Shown here one piece after another: positions 54,801-64,000 of a stretch of DNA of 64,000 nt (positions are counted from its first letter, which is position 1; the number at the start of each line of letters is the position of its first letter). The notes beneath the pieces are model-generated. The model did no database searches. It was not told the origin of the DNA and saw only the letters and a program-made list of their open reading frames with translations. Both the position numbers and the translations under genes were made by a program. Source of the stretch: Ditylenchus dipsaci (lineage: Eukaryota > Nematoda > Chromadorea > Rhabditida > Anguinidae); NCBI GenBank assembly GCA_004194705.1, contig SADC01001291.1:868001-932000 (forward strand), in the 5' to 3' direction.

Positions 54801-57800
54801 AAAGTATTTATTGAATCAAATGAATCGATTACAGCCCTACAATCTATCCAGTGGAGTAATAGAGGATGAAATTTACTATTTCAAGACACCACTAATTCTC
54901 GAAAAGGTAATTTTATTATTTTTTCAATGCCGTAAATATTCTAATAAATCCCTCCTGATTTAAAGATTGTTTGATTTTTTTTATTATTTTTAGACGGCCG
55001 TAAGGCGAGTTACCATCCAAATTGTAGCTCATTTCACTAGCTACAAATTAGTAAATAACTTACCTGTGGAAGCTTACCTACAAAAATGAGCCAAAAATGC
55101 TTTTACAAGCATTCCAGAATAAAAATTCTGATTATATTAGGGGAGAGGGAGGAGGTTATCAGAACACTTACGGTTATTTAAATACTGTACAGTACTTATT
55201 GAAAAAATTGGTTCAGGAACTATCACCCCAAATCATGTCAGACACTTCTTTGCCCATTGACCACTCAGGTTGGGCGTTTTTATTAAACTTTCAACTTAGA
55301 AATTTTCAACAGTTGATTGCTATAGATTTGGACAATGAAGCACAACACATTAATGAGACCATAGAGCAGACCCAGTCAAGCAGTGGAGGTAGCAGTGGGG
55401 CAGCTAAGGTTGTTATAACTATTATTTAATCCTTTTTACGTGGCTAGAATTAGGTCACAGATTCGACCCAAAGGTTTCTGACTAGCGGTGTCAAGTCCCA
55501 TCCATAGTTCGGGTTATCCAAAAAATTTTAGAGTACTCGACTATCTCGATTTTGTTTTATTTTTACTAAGTTTTACTTTTTTTGCAAATACTAATGATAA
55601 CAAAATTATACTAAAAACCGCAATTCATTTCTTACCAAGCAATAACCTACCCTCTCCATTTAAACTAAAATAATTCAGGGAGGTGCTACCTGGTTGGCAG
55701 CTCAGCCTAAGTTGAATGCCAAGTCCAAAAGTGGCTACATCCTCTTCTCAGCTGAAGTCAGGAAAAAGATTATGAGCGAAAATGTTGGTTTTTTAATGTT
55801 TCTAAATTATTAATTTCATTGTTGATGTTTAGCCTGAGTCAGGGTTTGGAGAAGTGTCTAAAATAGTGGGTATAGAGTGGAAGAAGCTGCCAGAAGAGAA
55901 CAAACGGCAGTACGAGATCAGAGCACAGTTTATTGCTGAGGAAAGGCTAAGGCTGACCTATTGACACCCACCAGCAAGTTGTTGCAGGTAAGAAAGATAG
56001 TAAAAGTGGTGAAGCTCCAAAAATAATCGCTCTCCTCTAAAATTGACTAGTTAAAATGTGACTAAACGAAATTATTCTAACCCTAATTAGATCCAGTGCT
56101 GGTTAATCCCAAAAAACCGGCTTCAACTCAGGTTTCGGCTCCGAGATTTTTAGCTTACTAGCTCCAACATGCGCCGGAGAATTGACCAGCACTAGTCAGA
56201 TTTAAATGCTTACATCATTTTTTTCTACCTAACGGGTTAGACAAATCCCGGTTTTGACAACTTTTCAAATTATTTTTAAATTAAATTTTTTAAATTTCAA
56301 CTAGGGTATTGAAAAAATTGTCTTCGGGTCAAATTGATTATTACCTTTACTTAAAACCACGATAACGAATCTGGGCTGTATACCTCATGGAACTTCCGTG
56401 AACTAAGTTAAGAACAATTTTTGGGCTAAACGGGACTCTAAGACTTTACATATCCTGTTCTTGTTTATATATTTAAGCTTATCTATTACAGTCAACCCTC
56501 GATTTAACGACACCCCTGGGGACCGACGTAAGGCTTCGTTAAATCGAGGGTGTCGTTAAATCGGGGTTCACTTTGACTGAATTTTAGTCAAAGCCAACCA
56601 AATTGGCTCATTTTCGGGTGTCGTTAAATCGAGGGTTGACTGTATCTCAATTTTATAAATACGAAGTTTCAGCCTGGACAAATTCGGGTGTTCAGCTGTC
56701 GTTGGCAACTCTGTGACTATCAATTTGATAGTCAAGAAGGTCTGTACGAACATATCAAGAGCAGCCACACTTGTCAAATAATTGGTAAGTGTGATTCATT
56801 AAGTTTCAAAATATAAAAAATAAAATTTAAGTGGAAGGCGACAACCAATACGTTTGCTTGTGGACATCATGTCTCAAGTATCGCAAGGAAGGAAAGTGAG
56901 TTTTGGATAAACGCACAATGAATTTGATGACCTCTTTTTAACTTGCAGACCGTTTCCATCGATGCCCAGACTGCACCGTCACATCAAAGAGAAGCATCTG
57001 GCTTCATCTTCCAAGCCAATATTTCCAAATCAAAAGAGCAAGTAAGTGAAGTTCTAGTTCGGTTTTCAATGCTGTTCAATATCGCCAGTCGAAAATTTCA
57101 TAAATTTAGGACCGCACCGATTTAAAAAATTATATTGAAATTACTAAAGAAATTTCACAAAATATTTTAAAACTCTCAATCTTTCTTGCTTTTTTTGCAG
57201 AAAAAGTATTAAGAAAGTTGGCGCTAGTATAGAATACATCCACCCCCACAACCCCCCCCCCCCCAAAAAAATCCGACATTTTAAAATTGCTGTAACTACC
57301 TTGCAAACAACAAGTTTAGGCTTAGCCCTTAGGCTTGGGGGTAGGCCAGCGTACGGAAGTTGTGACTAATAAAGAGTTTGCGCATATTTTCCGGGTCTGG
57401 GACATAAATTTGGGTAGTCTTTACTTAAGTTTCAGAAGGAAAAATTGGGGGCGGGGGGGGGGTGGTTTAGGTTCTATTTTATACTAGGGTCGAAAAGTTT
57501 ATGACAAATTTTTGAAAATTACGGTGTAGATGTTTTTCAAACTTTAAAAGTCCTAAATTTGTTAAATGGTAGCACTTAATTGCCCTTTTAACAAGCGAGC
57601 ACCGTGGCGCAGTGGGAGCGTGCTGGGCCCATAACCCAGAGGTCGGTGGATCGAAACCACCCGGTGCTAAGCAAATTTTTTCGATTTTTTGTAAATTTTT
57701 ATTTTGTTTTGCAACTCCTTTGTTTCAGACACTTCTTTGTCTACCTTCCACCCCAAGCCAGCTCCTCATCCCAACACAGCAGTCAACAGTCGGGTCACTT

Positions 57801-60800
57801 CGTACATCAGCCTTATGGTGTTCCCTCAGCCAATGCGGTTTGTTTTTCACCCTATTTCTTGCTATAATAATACCAGGCTAATATAGGTTGGCTGCAGCGT
57901 TGCCACTCCTATATCCAGTGCCGTTGCAGCAAGTCCATCCAGTCATGGAAGTCATCACCAGCAGCCGCAACCCGTTCCTTCTCCCGCTCCGAGCAACAGT
58001 GGCCATCATGCTAACTCCACAGCACCTAATGGTTACGCCTCTGCCACCCACTATGTTGTGGGGCAGCATCACCAGCCACAACAGCAGCAGCATCAGCAAC
58101 ACCACTATGCTACTTCTTCTGCAAGTTCTTCGCAGCATCATACGACTGTGGTGCCTGTCTCAGCTATGGTATGTTGCTTTTAGAAGGGTATGGGCGCCTT
58201 GCTTAATTTACCTGGTTTAGTTCAAATTTCTGAAGGGGGGGGGCTGAAATTTTTAAGACGATTTTATCCACTGTTTTCTCATTTTTGAGGATATTTGTTC
58301 AAGCATTTTTTTATTTTTAAATTAAAAATTAATCAGAGTTACAGTGGGGCGCTTAAGGCAGGCGCAAAAATGAGGAAATTTTAGAATAAAAACAGAAAAA
58401 TCTGCTCTTGACGGTGGAAATGGGTACGGGTTTGCTGCGTAAGCCATTCACCTGGTTCATAAGGTTTCGATCAGACGGAAAAACTCTACCTTAAACTTAG
58501 ACACTCAGCTAAATAAATCAATGGTCATACTAGAAAAGCGATTCAGTACAAAAATGACACAAAACCTATTTCTGAACCAGGCAGTCCTCATTCAATTGAT
58601 AGATTAGGCAAGGCGACTGACCAGCATTTGAAAAAATTTAAAGAGTGCTAAACACATGGCCAACCTACAGAAACTGATATTTTCGCTGTGAGACACAGTG
58701 ATCAAAATATTTTGCTTAAACATAAATTATCTTTCACAAATTTGATTTCCGCTTTCCACCACACCCCACAACCATGCAATTGCAGGCAGGAGGCAGTAGT
58801 GGTAGTAATGGAAACAATGGAGTGCACCACCAACAACTGGTGCAAGCCACCATCAATGGCAATACTGTGTATGTACCGGCAGGCGCCCAATACCAAACTT
58901 ATGTGCTTAACCAACCAAATGGAGGATCATCGCAAGCGGGTGCTCACCAAATAGTGGTGCATCAGTCCCCGGCTCACATGGTCCAGCAGCAACACCATCC
59001 ATCAGGTATTCCTTTTTCAATATATTCATATAAATAGTGTGTGTTTGCAGCCGGAGGAGGTCAGATGCAGCATGTTACCTATGTGCAGCACAATGGAGGG
59101 GGTCCATCTTCCTCATCCTCATCTTCCAGCAATGGAGCAGCCCCTGTGATGAATGGACTGCCACCGGGAGCATCTTATGTTACAGGTAAACACCACTGAT
59201 CAAAAAAATTATTATAGCCTTTCACACTTAGACTTATTGATAGTTATGCAAAACAACGCGCTAAATAGGCAAAAAGTCATAGGTTCCCAAGATCAGCCAT
59301 ATGAATATGGGGTTTTTTTTATGGGCATTATCCAAAATGCCTCATTCACGGACTGCGACTTACGTTGTCCAAGGGTGTTGATAGAGACAAAATACTTTCA
59401 GTCTCAGAGCCGGTGTACACTTTATCGATCCTCTAGATAACCAGTTTAAACCACTTATAAGGACATTTTAGGTAGTGAAAATTAAAAACGTGTTTTCGGG
59501 GCGCTGAAAGACATTCTAAAAATTTTCTAAACCAAATTTTTACTTTATGGAATTCTTCAATAAACTTTTTTTTTAATTGGCGCCATAATAATTTTACCAT
59601 TCTTTTCAACATGGGGCATGGCGAAAAGATCCTCCACGCATTTTTGATTTTGAGTATTGGTCGGAATCATGTATAAGATTAGTCTGTTTGCGCATCTCTA
59701 TTTTTCAGGCTCCCTTCCCACTCAAACAGGGGCAGAGGGCTTGAAGTTGATATGCGCGCACACAGGACAGTGAAAAAATTTATGCACACCAGAGTTTTTT
59801 GGAACTTTAGGAGGTATCCATTTACTCTTACGTTCGGTTTTTTTAACGAAATATTTGTGGCATTGTGTTTTTCCTATCAAAGTTTCGACAATTTTTAATA
59901 GTCGACACATCATTTTGTAGCCAACACTGTAAGCTACAAAATCAGAGGTCAACCTTTGAAAAGTTCTCTAAAACTTTACAGAAAAAACACAATGCCACGA
60001 AATTTTTCTTTTGAAAAAAGCGAACATACTTATGACACAACCTAATAGTCTCAGTCTAACCACGGAGACAAAACGGGAGAAAACGGGAGAAAATATTTTA
60101 TGACTGTTTATTCTTGCAGACCATTGCAAGTAGAATTGGCTTGAAATCTATATTTGGACCGGAACCGAAATCTCAATTTTTAGCATCCACATGGAGCAAA
60201 AATGTGTTTGTTTAAGTTTTGTAAAAACCGGAAACGGAATTTTAATTGTGCCAAGACCAGAACCGAAGCCGCGAAAACATGGGGCTAAAGTATATTATAG
60301 CAAGTCCTCCAAAAATGGGTTTAAACTGCTTTTTTGTGTGTTTTAGGGCTTGAAACGTGTACAAAATACGTTTTCAAGTGGGGGACGGAACTTTTTGGAA
60401 AAATATTTTTTGGCCAAATTTTGACTTTTTGCCTTGGGGACCAAGGCAATTTTTTTTTAAATATTGAAAAGATAGAATTTGAACATAGTTTTGAATACTG
60501 GGACCTACCGCGTAAAGAAACTCTGGTTTGCATACTATTTTTATGCATCCAGGGTCACTTCTGAGTGATTGTGTCTAAGCTATGGGTGTGTGCGCATCTC
60601 AACTCCAAGCCCCAAGCCCTCTACGCCCCCTCCGGGGCGTAGAGGCTTGAGAGTTTGAGATTCGCACACTCACTTACCTTAGATATGAATCCGAGAAGAC
60701 TATTGACAATAAAATGCATATAGAGTCTTTTTGCCTAGTCCAGTGAGAAAAACAACGTAAAAATGAACAAAACCAGGTGTCCAGGTACCTCTCCAGGTGG

Positions 60801-62157
60801 TTTACCTTGGTCCCCAAGACAAAAAGTCAAAATTTAGTCAAAATTTTTTTTTCAAAAAGTGCCGCCCCCACCTAAAAACATGGTTTGTACACGTTTCAAG
60901 CCCTGAACCACACAAAAAAGCAGTTGAAATTTCTTTTTGGGAAGACTTGCTGTAATATACTCCGGCCAAACATGTTTTTTAATGGCTGCTGTTTTACATG
61001 ATTTCCTTTTTTTGATATTTAACACAAAAATGGGATAATCATTTTTATGGCGCAAATTTACTTTATTATCGCGCAATTACACTTTTTTATGATGCGGATT
61101 CACTTTTTCTTGTCGCAAATTCACTAATTTTATTTTATCTTATTAAATTTGCGCCATGAAAGTGTATAAATGGTGTATTTACGCATTACTAAAGCGAATT
61201 TGCACCATAAAAATGATTACCAAAAATCGTTTTTTTAATACGCGTTATAAATCAGCTGAGCAAGGTTTATGACACGTAAATTTTGATAGATTGGCCAGGA
61301 ATTTTCATTTTAACCGGAATTTAGTTTTTTCTCTAAAAGCGTAACAGGAAATACATAATTTTTGCGACCGAAACCGTATCCGAAAAGGGGCCGCGATTCC
61401 GGGCCAACGGTAATCGCCAGCTTACGAAAGTGGTCGTGAAGGTGGTGAAATGTCTGTCTGTTTTGGTTAAATAGAGAACTGTTCAGTCACACTGCTGGTA
61501 ACTGCGCATAAGATTCTGTCAGGGTATGTGTTTACTGTCTGTTGTAAAACCGATTTTTTGTGTTTTTTAATAACGGTGCTCCTTCGCTTTGCCTTTGTTT
61601 TCGAACTTCTTTGCAGCTTGGTGGATTCCCTAGAAAATGTCTCTTGCTCCAATCAAACCCAAATCACCCCAAACCGACCCAAATCACTTAAATAACCCCA
61701 ACAGTGGTGACAGAATGCCGTCTATGGACGTGTTTAAGCTGCCCGAGTCACCCGAATACATGATTGGACAGACACGGAAATCTAGAGAATTAGCATTTTT
61801 GACTTGATCTGGACTCTTAACTTATTGTGCTAAATTGTGAACAGTCTCCCAATATATAAGCTATGATTTGTTCAGCCCCAGCAGGCGCGACTTTGCATCT
61901 GGCAGGTCAGCCGGCTCCACATACGATGCAGACAGCTCCCAACTCCATGCACCATCTGCAACAACACCCAGCTGCTCCTACAACTGCCTCAAGCAGTCAT
62001 CAGCAAGGAGGTGCTCCAGCTGGTCCACCCACCCTCCAACCAATGATGGATGCAGGTAGAACAGTGGTGCATGCTCCAAAGCCCCAGAACCTGTGTTCTT
62101 GGCCCCACCCAACTCCATCCAGGTCAAGAGAGTCATGCACTCTGAGGCATATGTCAA
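42837..62157 (+). CDS. PBRM1: PBRM1 / polybromo-1 (BAF180), 3' end outside the window
   Basis: Chromatin-targeting subunit of the PBAF remodeller. Main exons: 42837-42988, 43118-43359, 43428-43534, 44378-44463, 44505-44742, 44961-45612, 45667-45760, 46180-46517, 46594-46765, 47273-47404, 47452-47603, 47656-47712, 47763-48005, 49063-49253, 49304-49393, 49448-49738, 49943-50088, 50208-50335, 50386-50561, 50986-51182, 54835-54906, about 55119-55408, 55679-55783, 55833-55987, 56673-56784, 56832-56895, 56949-57041, 57729-57837, 57887-58168, 58785-59005, 59051-59185, 61876-62157. Five bromodomains carry the PDYY and Asn signatures (YYPDYYDEIEKPM, KFPDYYTDIAKPM, EYPEYYDVIRKPMD; NAKAFNEP, NARQYNRPDS). 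Two BAH domains, an HMG box (SGYILFSSEVRKKI-like), two C2H2 fingers and EPVFLAPPNS...MHSEAYVK follow. Several single-base frame breaks are present. The first bromodomain of vertebrate PBRM1 is not found. Confidence 0.93.
43843..44262. repeat. foldback with GTTAGAGTTCGAG arms in a PBRM1 intron
   Basis: GGCTTGTTCACGTTGTTAGA at the left end pairs with TCTAACAACGTGAACAAGCC at the right end. The arms are built from alternating GTTAGA and GTTCGA hexamers, with GAGGTGTTCATGTAC spacers. The open frames across it translate as RVRVRV or SNSNSN and are artefacts of the repeat. Confidence 0.75.
46796..47272. repeat. iteron cluster inside a PBRM1 intron
   Basis: GGTCAATTCGTCGACC is repeated at 46797-46830 and is followed by related GCGAGT-type units to about 46885. 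The rest of the intron shows no coding exon. It looks like one end of an iteron-bearing element. Confidence 0.45.
48130..48990. repeat. nested foldback and MITE pieces in a PBRM1 intron
   Basis: GGCATACCCACGTTATTACA (48139) pairs with AACGTGGGCATG (48314), a 38415-type MITE. From about 48400 follows a foldback copy of the 42010 family (GCCTCTATATGCATTTTATG, GTTGAGATGCGCACACACAC, CAGAGTTTCTTTATGCGG), and from 48850 to 48935 repeated GAATCGC(C/T)GTAG units. No coding exon. Confidence 0.6.
51775..51880. mobile_element. poly-C MITE, about 105 bp
   Basis: GCTACTGTCATATACCATCC then a C run on the left, and GGGGGTTATATTACAGTAGTGC on the right. The ends resemble those at 27189 and 11805. Confidence 0.6.
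52270..52600. mobile_element. iteron-bearing inverted-repeat element
   Basis: The ends GGCTAAGGGAAGATTGCGCC and its near-complement GCGCAATCTTCCCCTAGCC are terminal. Inside both arms short units of the type CGAAAATTGCACC / GGCAATTTTCGTTTTGC repeat. No transposase is present. Confidence 0.65.
54444..54774. mobile_element. pogo/Tigger-like MITE, TA-flanked
   Basis: CAGTCGACGCTCTCCATTGC at the left and GCAATGGAGAGCGTTGACTG at the right are terminal inverted repeats flanked by TA. Inner arms share CAATTTTTGAAGTTTTTTTC-type words. It sits just upstream of the PBRM1 exon at 54835. Confidence 0.8.
56489..56642. mobile_element. pogo/Tigger-like MITE, TA-flanked
   Basis: CAGTCAACCCTCGATTTAAC and GTTAAATCGAGGGTTGACTG are terminal inverted repeats flanked by TA. 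The TCGTTAAATCG word also recurs internally. It lies in the PBRM1 intron just upstream of the first zinc-finger exon. Confidence 0.85.
57220..57492. mobile_element. poly-C-ended MITE
   Basis: GGCGCTAGTATAGAATACAT with a C run on the left and GGGGTGGTTTAGGTTC...TATACTAGGGTCG on the right. The interior shares CCAGCGTACGGAAGTTGTGA with the complement of 27189-27429, so the two copies lie in opposite orientations. Confidence 0.75.
57598..57668 (+). tRNA. tRNA-Met(CAU), elongator type
   Basis: A 71-nt cloverleaf identical to the copy at 5421-5491, including the unusual ATCGAAA T loop. It lies in a PBRM1 intron, same strand, about 60 nt upstream of the exon at 57729. Flanking DNA is not shared with the other copy. 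Confidence 0.85.
58169..58784. other. PBRM1 intron, nothing recognised
   Basis: AT-rich with a short G run near 58237. I see no exon or repeat with matching ends. Confidence 0.4.
59560..60060. repeat. decayed foldback fragment in a PBRM1 intron
   Basis: CGCATTTTTGATTTTGAGTA, TCGGAATCATGTATAAGATT and GTTTGCGCATCTC match one arm of the 42010 family. Beyond 59790 a second hairpin (GTTTTTTTAACGAAATATTT...AAATTTTTCTTTTGAAAAAAGC) follows. Ends are not clear. Confidence 0.45.
60295..60960. mobile_element. full-length foldback element, same family as 42010-42735
   Basis: Outer arms TTATAGCAAGTCCTCCAAAA / TGGGAAGACTTGCTGTAATA and CTTGAAACGTGTACAAA / TTTGTACACGTTTCAAG pair. The inner arms have CCTTGGGGACCAAGGC, AGAAACTCTGGTTTGCATAC and, on the other side, TCTTTTTGCCTAGTCCAGTG. 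The centre is CTACGCCCCCTCCGGGGCGTAG. No open frame. Confidence 0.75.
61637..61807 (+). other. short open frame of 56 codons, not assigned
   Basis: ATG at 61637 opens a frame starting MSLAPIKPKSPQTDPNHLNN and ending at TGA 61805-61807. It precedes the last visible PBRM1 exon and has no good acceptor or donor. It could be a leftover of a retroelement or chance. I would not annotate it as a gene. Confidence 0.15.
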
Positions 62158-62350
62158 GTGAGCTATTTTTCATGCTTAAAATATTTCAATTAATTATACA
62201 GTTAACATATAATCTCTATTAATCTCTGCTCCTCGAAATATTCGATTCAATTTTCCAATATCCGACTCGAGTCGATATTCGAAAGAGTCGAATATTTTCG
62301 AATTATATTCGAAATTAAAAATTCAAGTCGACAACCCTTCAGTGCTTTTT
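62158..62350. repeat. intron start of PBRM1 with a TCGA-rich hAT-like end
   Basis: After the donor at 62157 comes a run of TCGAAATATTCGATTC-type units ending AAGTCGACAACCCT. That end matches the terminal repeat of the 16890-17805 hAT family. The other end is not found. Confidence 0.5.
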
Positions 62351-62354
62351 GATT

Positions 62355-62925
62355 TTTGACTGCCAAGAGAACCACCCAAGCTGTCTTTCCGATGTGATTT
62401 CAAGAACTATATGAAAAATGTTGGCCATGGTAGGTTGAAAAAACGAATCGAATATAGGTTTAGTATGTGAAATTTAATATTGTCGGCGGACAGCGAGAAA
62501 AATGATGAGGACAAGCAGCCAGAAAGTATTTTCCTTTTGATTTTAGCTATTTTTCCAGTATAAATAAATTTAAATTCAAACTTCCGCAATTTTCGACAAT
62601 TACTCGAAGACTAATCACACCGTTTTTTCTCTACGATATAAAGAATATAGCAAAAAGACTATCGCAATTCGTGCAACAAATGAAGAAAAAATTTCTGCAA
62701 TGAGACTTAAAATTTGCTGAATACTTTTGCTTGAAAATTTAAAAAAAGCATAGGGGGAGTAAGCATTTCTTTGCTTTTTCTAGCTGCCTGTCCTCATCAT
62801 TTTTCTCGCTGCCCGCAGACAATATTGAAATTTCACACACTAAACCGACCATGGCGAAGATTTTTATATAGGTCTTGAAATCACATCGGAAAGACAGCTT
62901 GGGGTTGTTTCCTTGTGAAAATAAA
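62355..62925. repeat. about 570-bp foldback repeat
   Basis: AGCTGTCTTTCCGATGTGAT near 62380 pairs with ATCACATCGGAAAGACAGCT near 62880, and AAAATGATGAGGACAAGCAG pairs with CTGCCTGTCCTCATCATTTT further in. The arms differ at scattered sites, so the copy is old. Confidence 0.75.
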
Positions 62926-62974
62926 ATTTTGACTGTATTTTGATTGTATTCACCAATAAATTATAGATCTTTAA

Positions 62975-63175
62975 AGGACCATACTTGTTGATGACAATGA
63001 GAATTTAACAAATTCAAATGCGCGCGGGACACTTTTCTTTCGTCTAGCTTTCTTTTCTTTCGAGTCGTTCAAAGTAACTCAAAAGAGTAATTTGTGAGAC
63101 GAATGAAAAGTGTCCCGCGCGCATTTGAATTTGCCAAATTCTCATTGTCATCAACAAGTGTGGTCCTTTATATAA
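62975..63175. repeat. about 200-bp foldback repeat
   Basis: AAAGGACCATACTTGTTGAT and AATGCGCGCGGGACACTTTT pair with AAAAGTGTCCCGCGCGCATT and ATCAACAAGTGTGGTCCTTT. The arms are nearly identical, so this copy is young compared with its neighbours. Confidence 0.8.
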
Positions 63176-63229
63176 AGTAAGAACAAGAGCCAATACCCCT
63201 ATTTCCAGTAGGTTAATTATTTTTTTGTA

Positions 63230-63610
63230 GCAAAAAGACTTTTTTTGTGGCAAAATTTATTTTGCCTGATTTCATTAAAAAATTTGTCTTTTCACAAAAG
63301 TGCCACCATCATGTAGCCCGACTTTTCTAGCTTCTAATGAGGTATCGTTTCATCAAACGTCTTTGCAAAATTTAGTACAAAAAATTAAAATTATAAAGCA
63401 AATAAAAAATAATTTGCTTCATACTTTCTATTTTTTGTACTAAATTTTGCAAAGACTTTTGATGAAACGATACCTCATTAGAAACTAGAAGAGTAGTGCT
63501 AAATGATGGTGTTATCACTTTTGTGAAAAGACAAATTTTTTAAATAAAATCAGGCAAAATGAAAATTTGCACAAAAGAGAGTAAATTTACCACAGAAAAA
63601 AGTATTTTTG
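63230..63610. repeat. about 380-bp foldback repeat
   Basis: AAATTTGTCTTTTCACAAAA and CTAATGAGGTATCGTTTCAT pair with ATGAAACGATACCTCATTAG and TTTTGTGAAAAGACAAATTT, around an AT-rich centre near 63400. No coding content. Confidence 0.8.
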
Positions 63611-64000
63611 CTACAGAAAAAATTATTATCCTTTCTTAATACCCCTTCACCCAACATTGAATTTCACTTGTCTGGAAAGGAGATTCATAAAGGTCACAAG
63701 ATAGTTTTACTTTCGACAAGCGATAATCTTTCTGTTCGCCATAAAAAATCCAAATCTCATTCATGTGTGCTTGACTTTTCTTATAGACATCATTTTTTAA
63801 TATTAGAGCTTTCAATACTCCATTAAAAACACCTAAAAGCTGACCGATTCGGTGATGAAGCATACAAAATTATACACTACATTGAGCAGAATGACTGTAC
63901 TCAAATCAAGTAAAAGCAGGGGTGGCTATGGGGTTTCAATCCACGGGGGTTTCAATCCACTAATTTTCTAAAACCAAAGTTATTTCGATAAACCCATATT
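63611..64000. other. end of window, no gene recognised
   Basis: A PBRM1 exon encoding the residues after MHSEAYVK is expected downstream of 62157, but I do not find it here. The direct repeat GGGGTTTCAATCCAC at 63930-63960 is the only notable signal. Confidence 0.4.

Larger units (their letters stand above)
51183..54834. other. largest PBRM1 intron, with repeats and a G+C-richer block
   Basis: It holds a poly-C MITE (51775-51880), an element with GGCTAAGGGAAGATTGCGC / GCGCAATCTTCCCCTAGCC ends and AACGAAAATTGC-type iterons (52270-52600), a G+C-richer block with many CTGCTG and CCTCC words (53170-54130) and a pogo-like MITE (54444-54774). Long frames in the G+C block are low-complexity on both strands and I do not call them genes. 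The block could be an enhancer or an internal promoter. Confidence 0.5.

Overview
The window looks like nuclear DNA from an invertebrate animal. It is AT-rich, and its genes are split by GT-AG introns, many only about 41-60 nt long. Four recognisable animal proteins are encoded: a co-Smad (SMAD4/Medea), ARMC5, DAP1 and the PBAF subunit polybromo-1 (PBRM1). I cannot name the phylum. All gene models are my own reading of open frames, splice sites and family motifs; nothing was searched against a database.

Layout. 279-6211 (minus): SMAD4, cut at both ends, with a very long Q/S-rich N-terminal extension ahead of the MH1 domain; intact and broken tRNA-Met(CAU) copies lie in its introns. 6212-20671: no convincing gene; inverted-repeat elements, hAT and pogo/Tigger-like MITEs and a few G+C-richer patches that may be regulatory. 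20672-29195 (minus): ARMC5, with DAP1 (26639-27905, plus) nested in one of its introns and a tRNA-Lys-like gene nested in a DAP1 intron. 29200-35160: a nest of transposons, the best part being a MULE (32336-34791) inserted into the transposase reading frame of a hAT element (31956-35118); both target-site duplications are visible. About 35337-36095: a small unrecognised plus-strand gene. 36200-42836: inverted repeats and short tandem iterons. 42837-62157 (plus): PBRM1 with five bromodomains, two BAH domains, an HMG box, two C2H2 fingers and a Q/H/S-rich tail; its last exon(s) lie outside the window. 62158-64000: more foldback elements.

Two themes run through the window. First, the non-coding DNA is dominated by foldback (palindromic) elements in several families. 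Several iteron-bearing elements abut halves of tRNA genes; in one case a tRNA-Met is split in its anticodon arm by a 486-bp insert with a 10-bp duplication. Second, about eleven single-base frame breaks occur inside otherwise conserved exons of SMAD4, ARMC5 and PBRM1. The simplest explanation is uncorrected assembly indels, and gene models from this sequence should allow for them.

The genes do not form a pathway. SMAD4 (TGF-beta/BMP transcription), PBRM1 (chromatin remodelling), ARMC5 (CUL3-dependent turnover of RNA polymerase II) and DAP1 (mTOR/autophagy) are unrelated neighbours.
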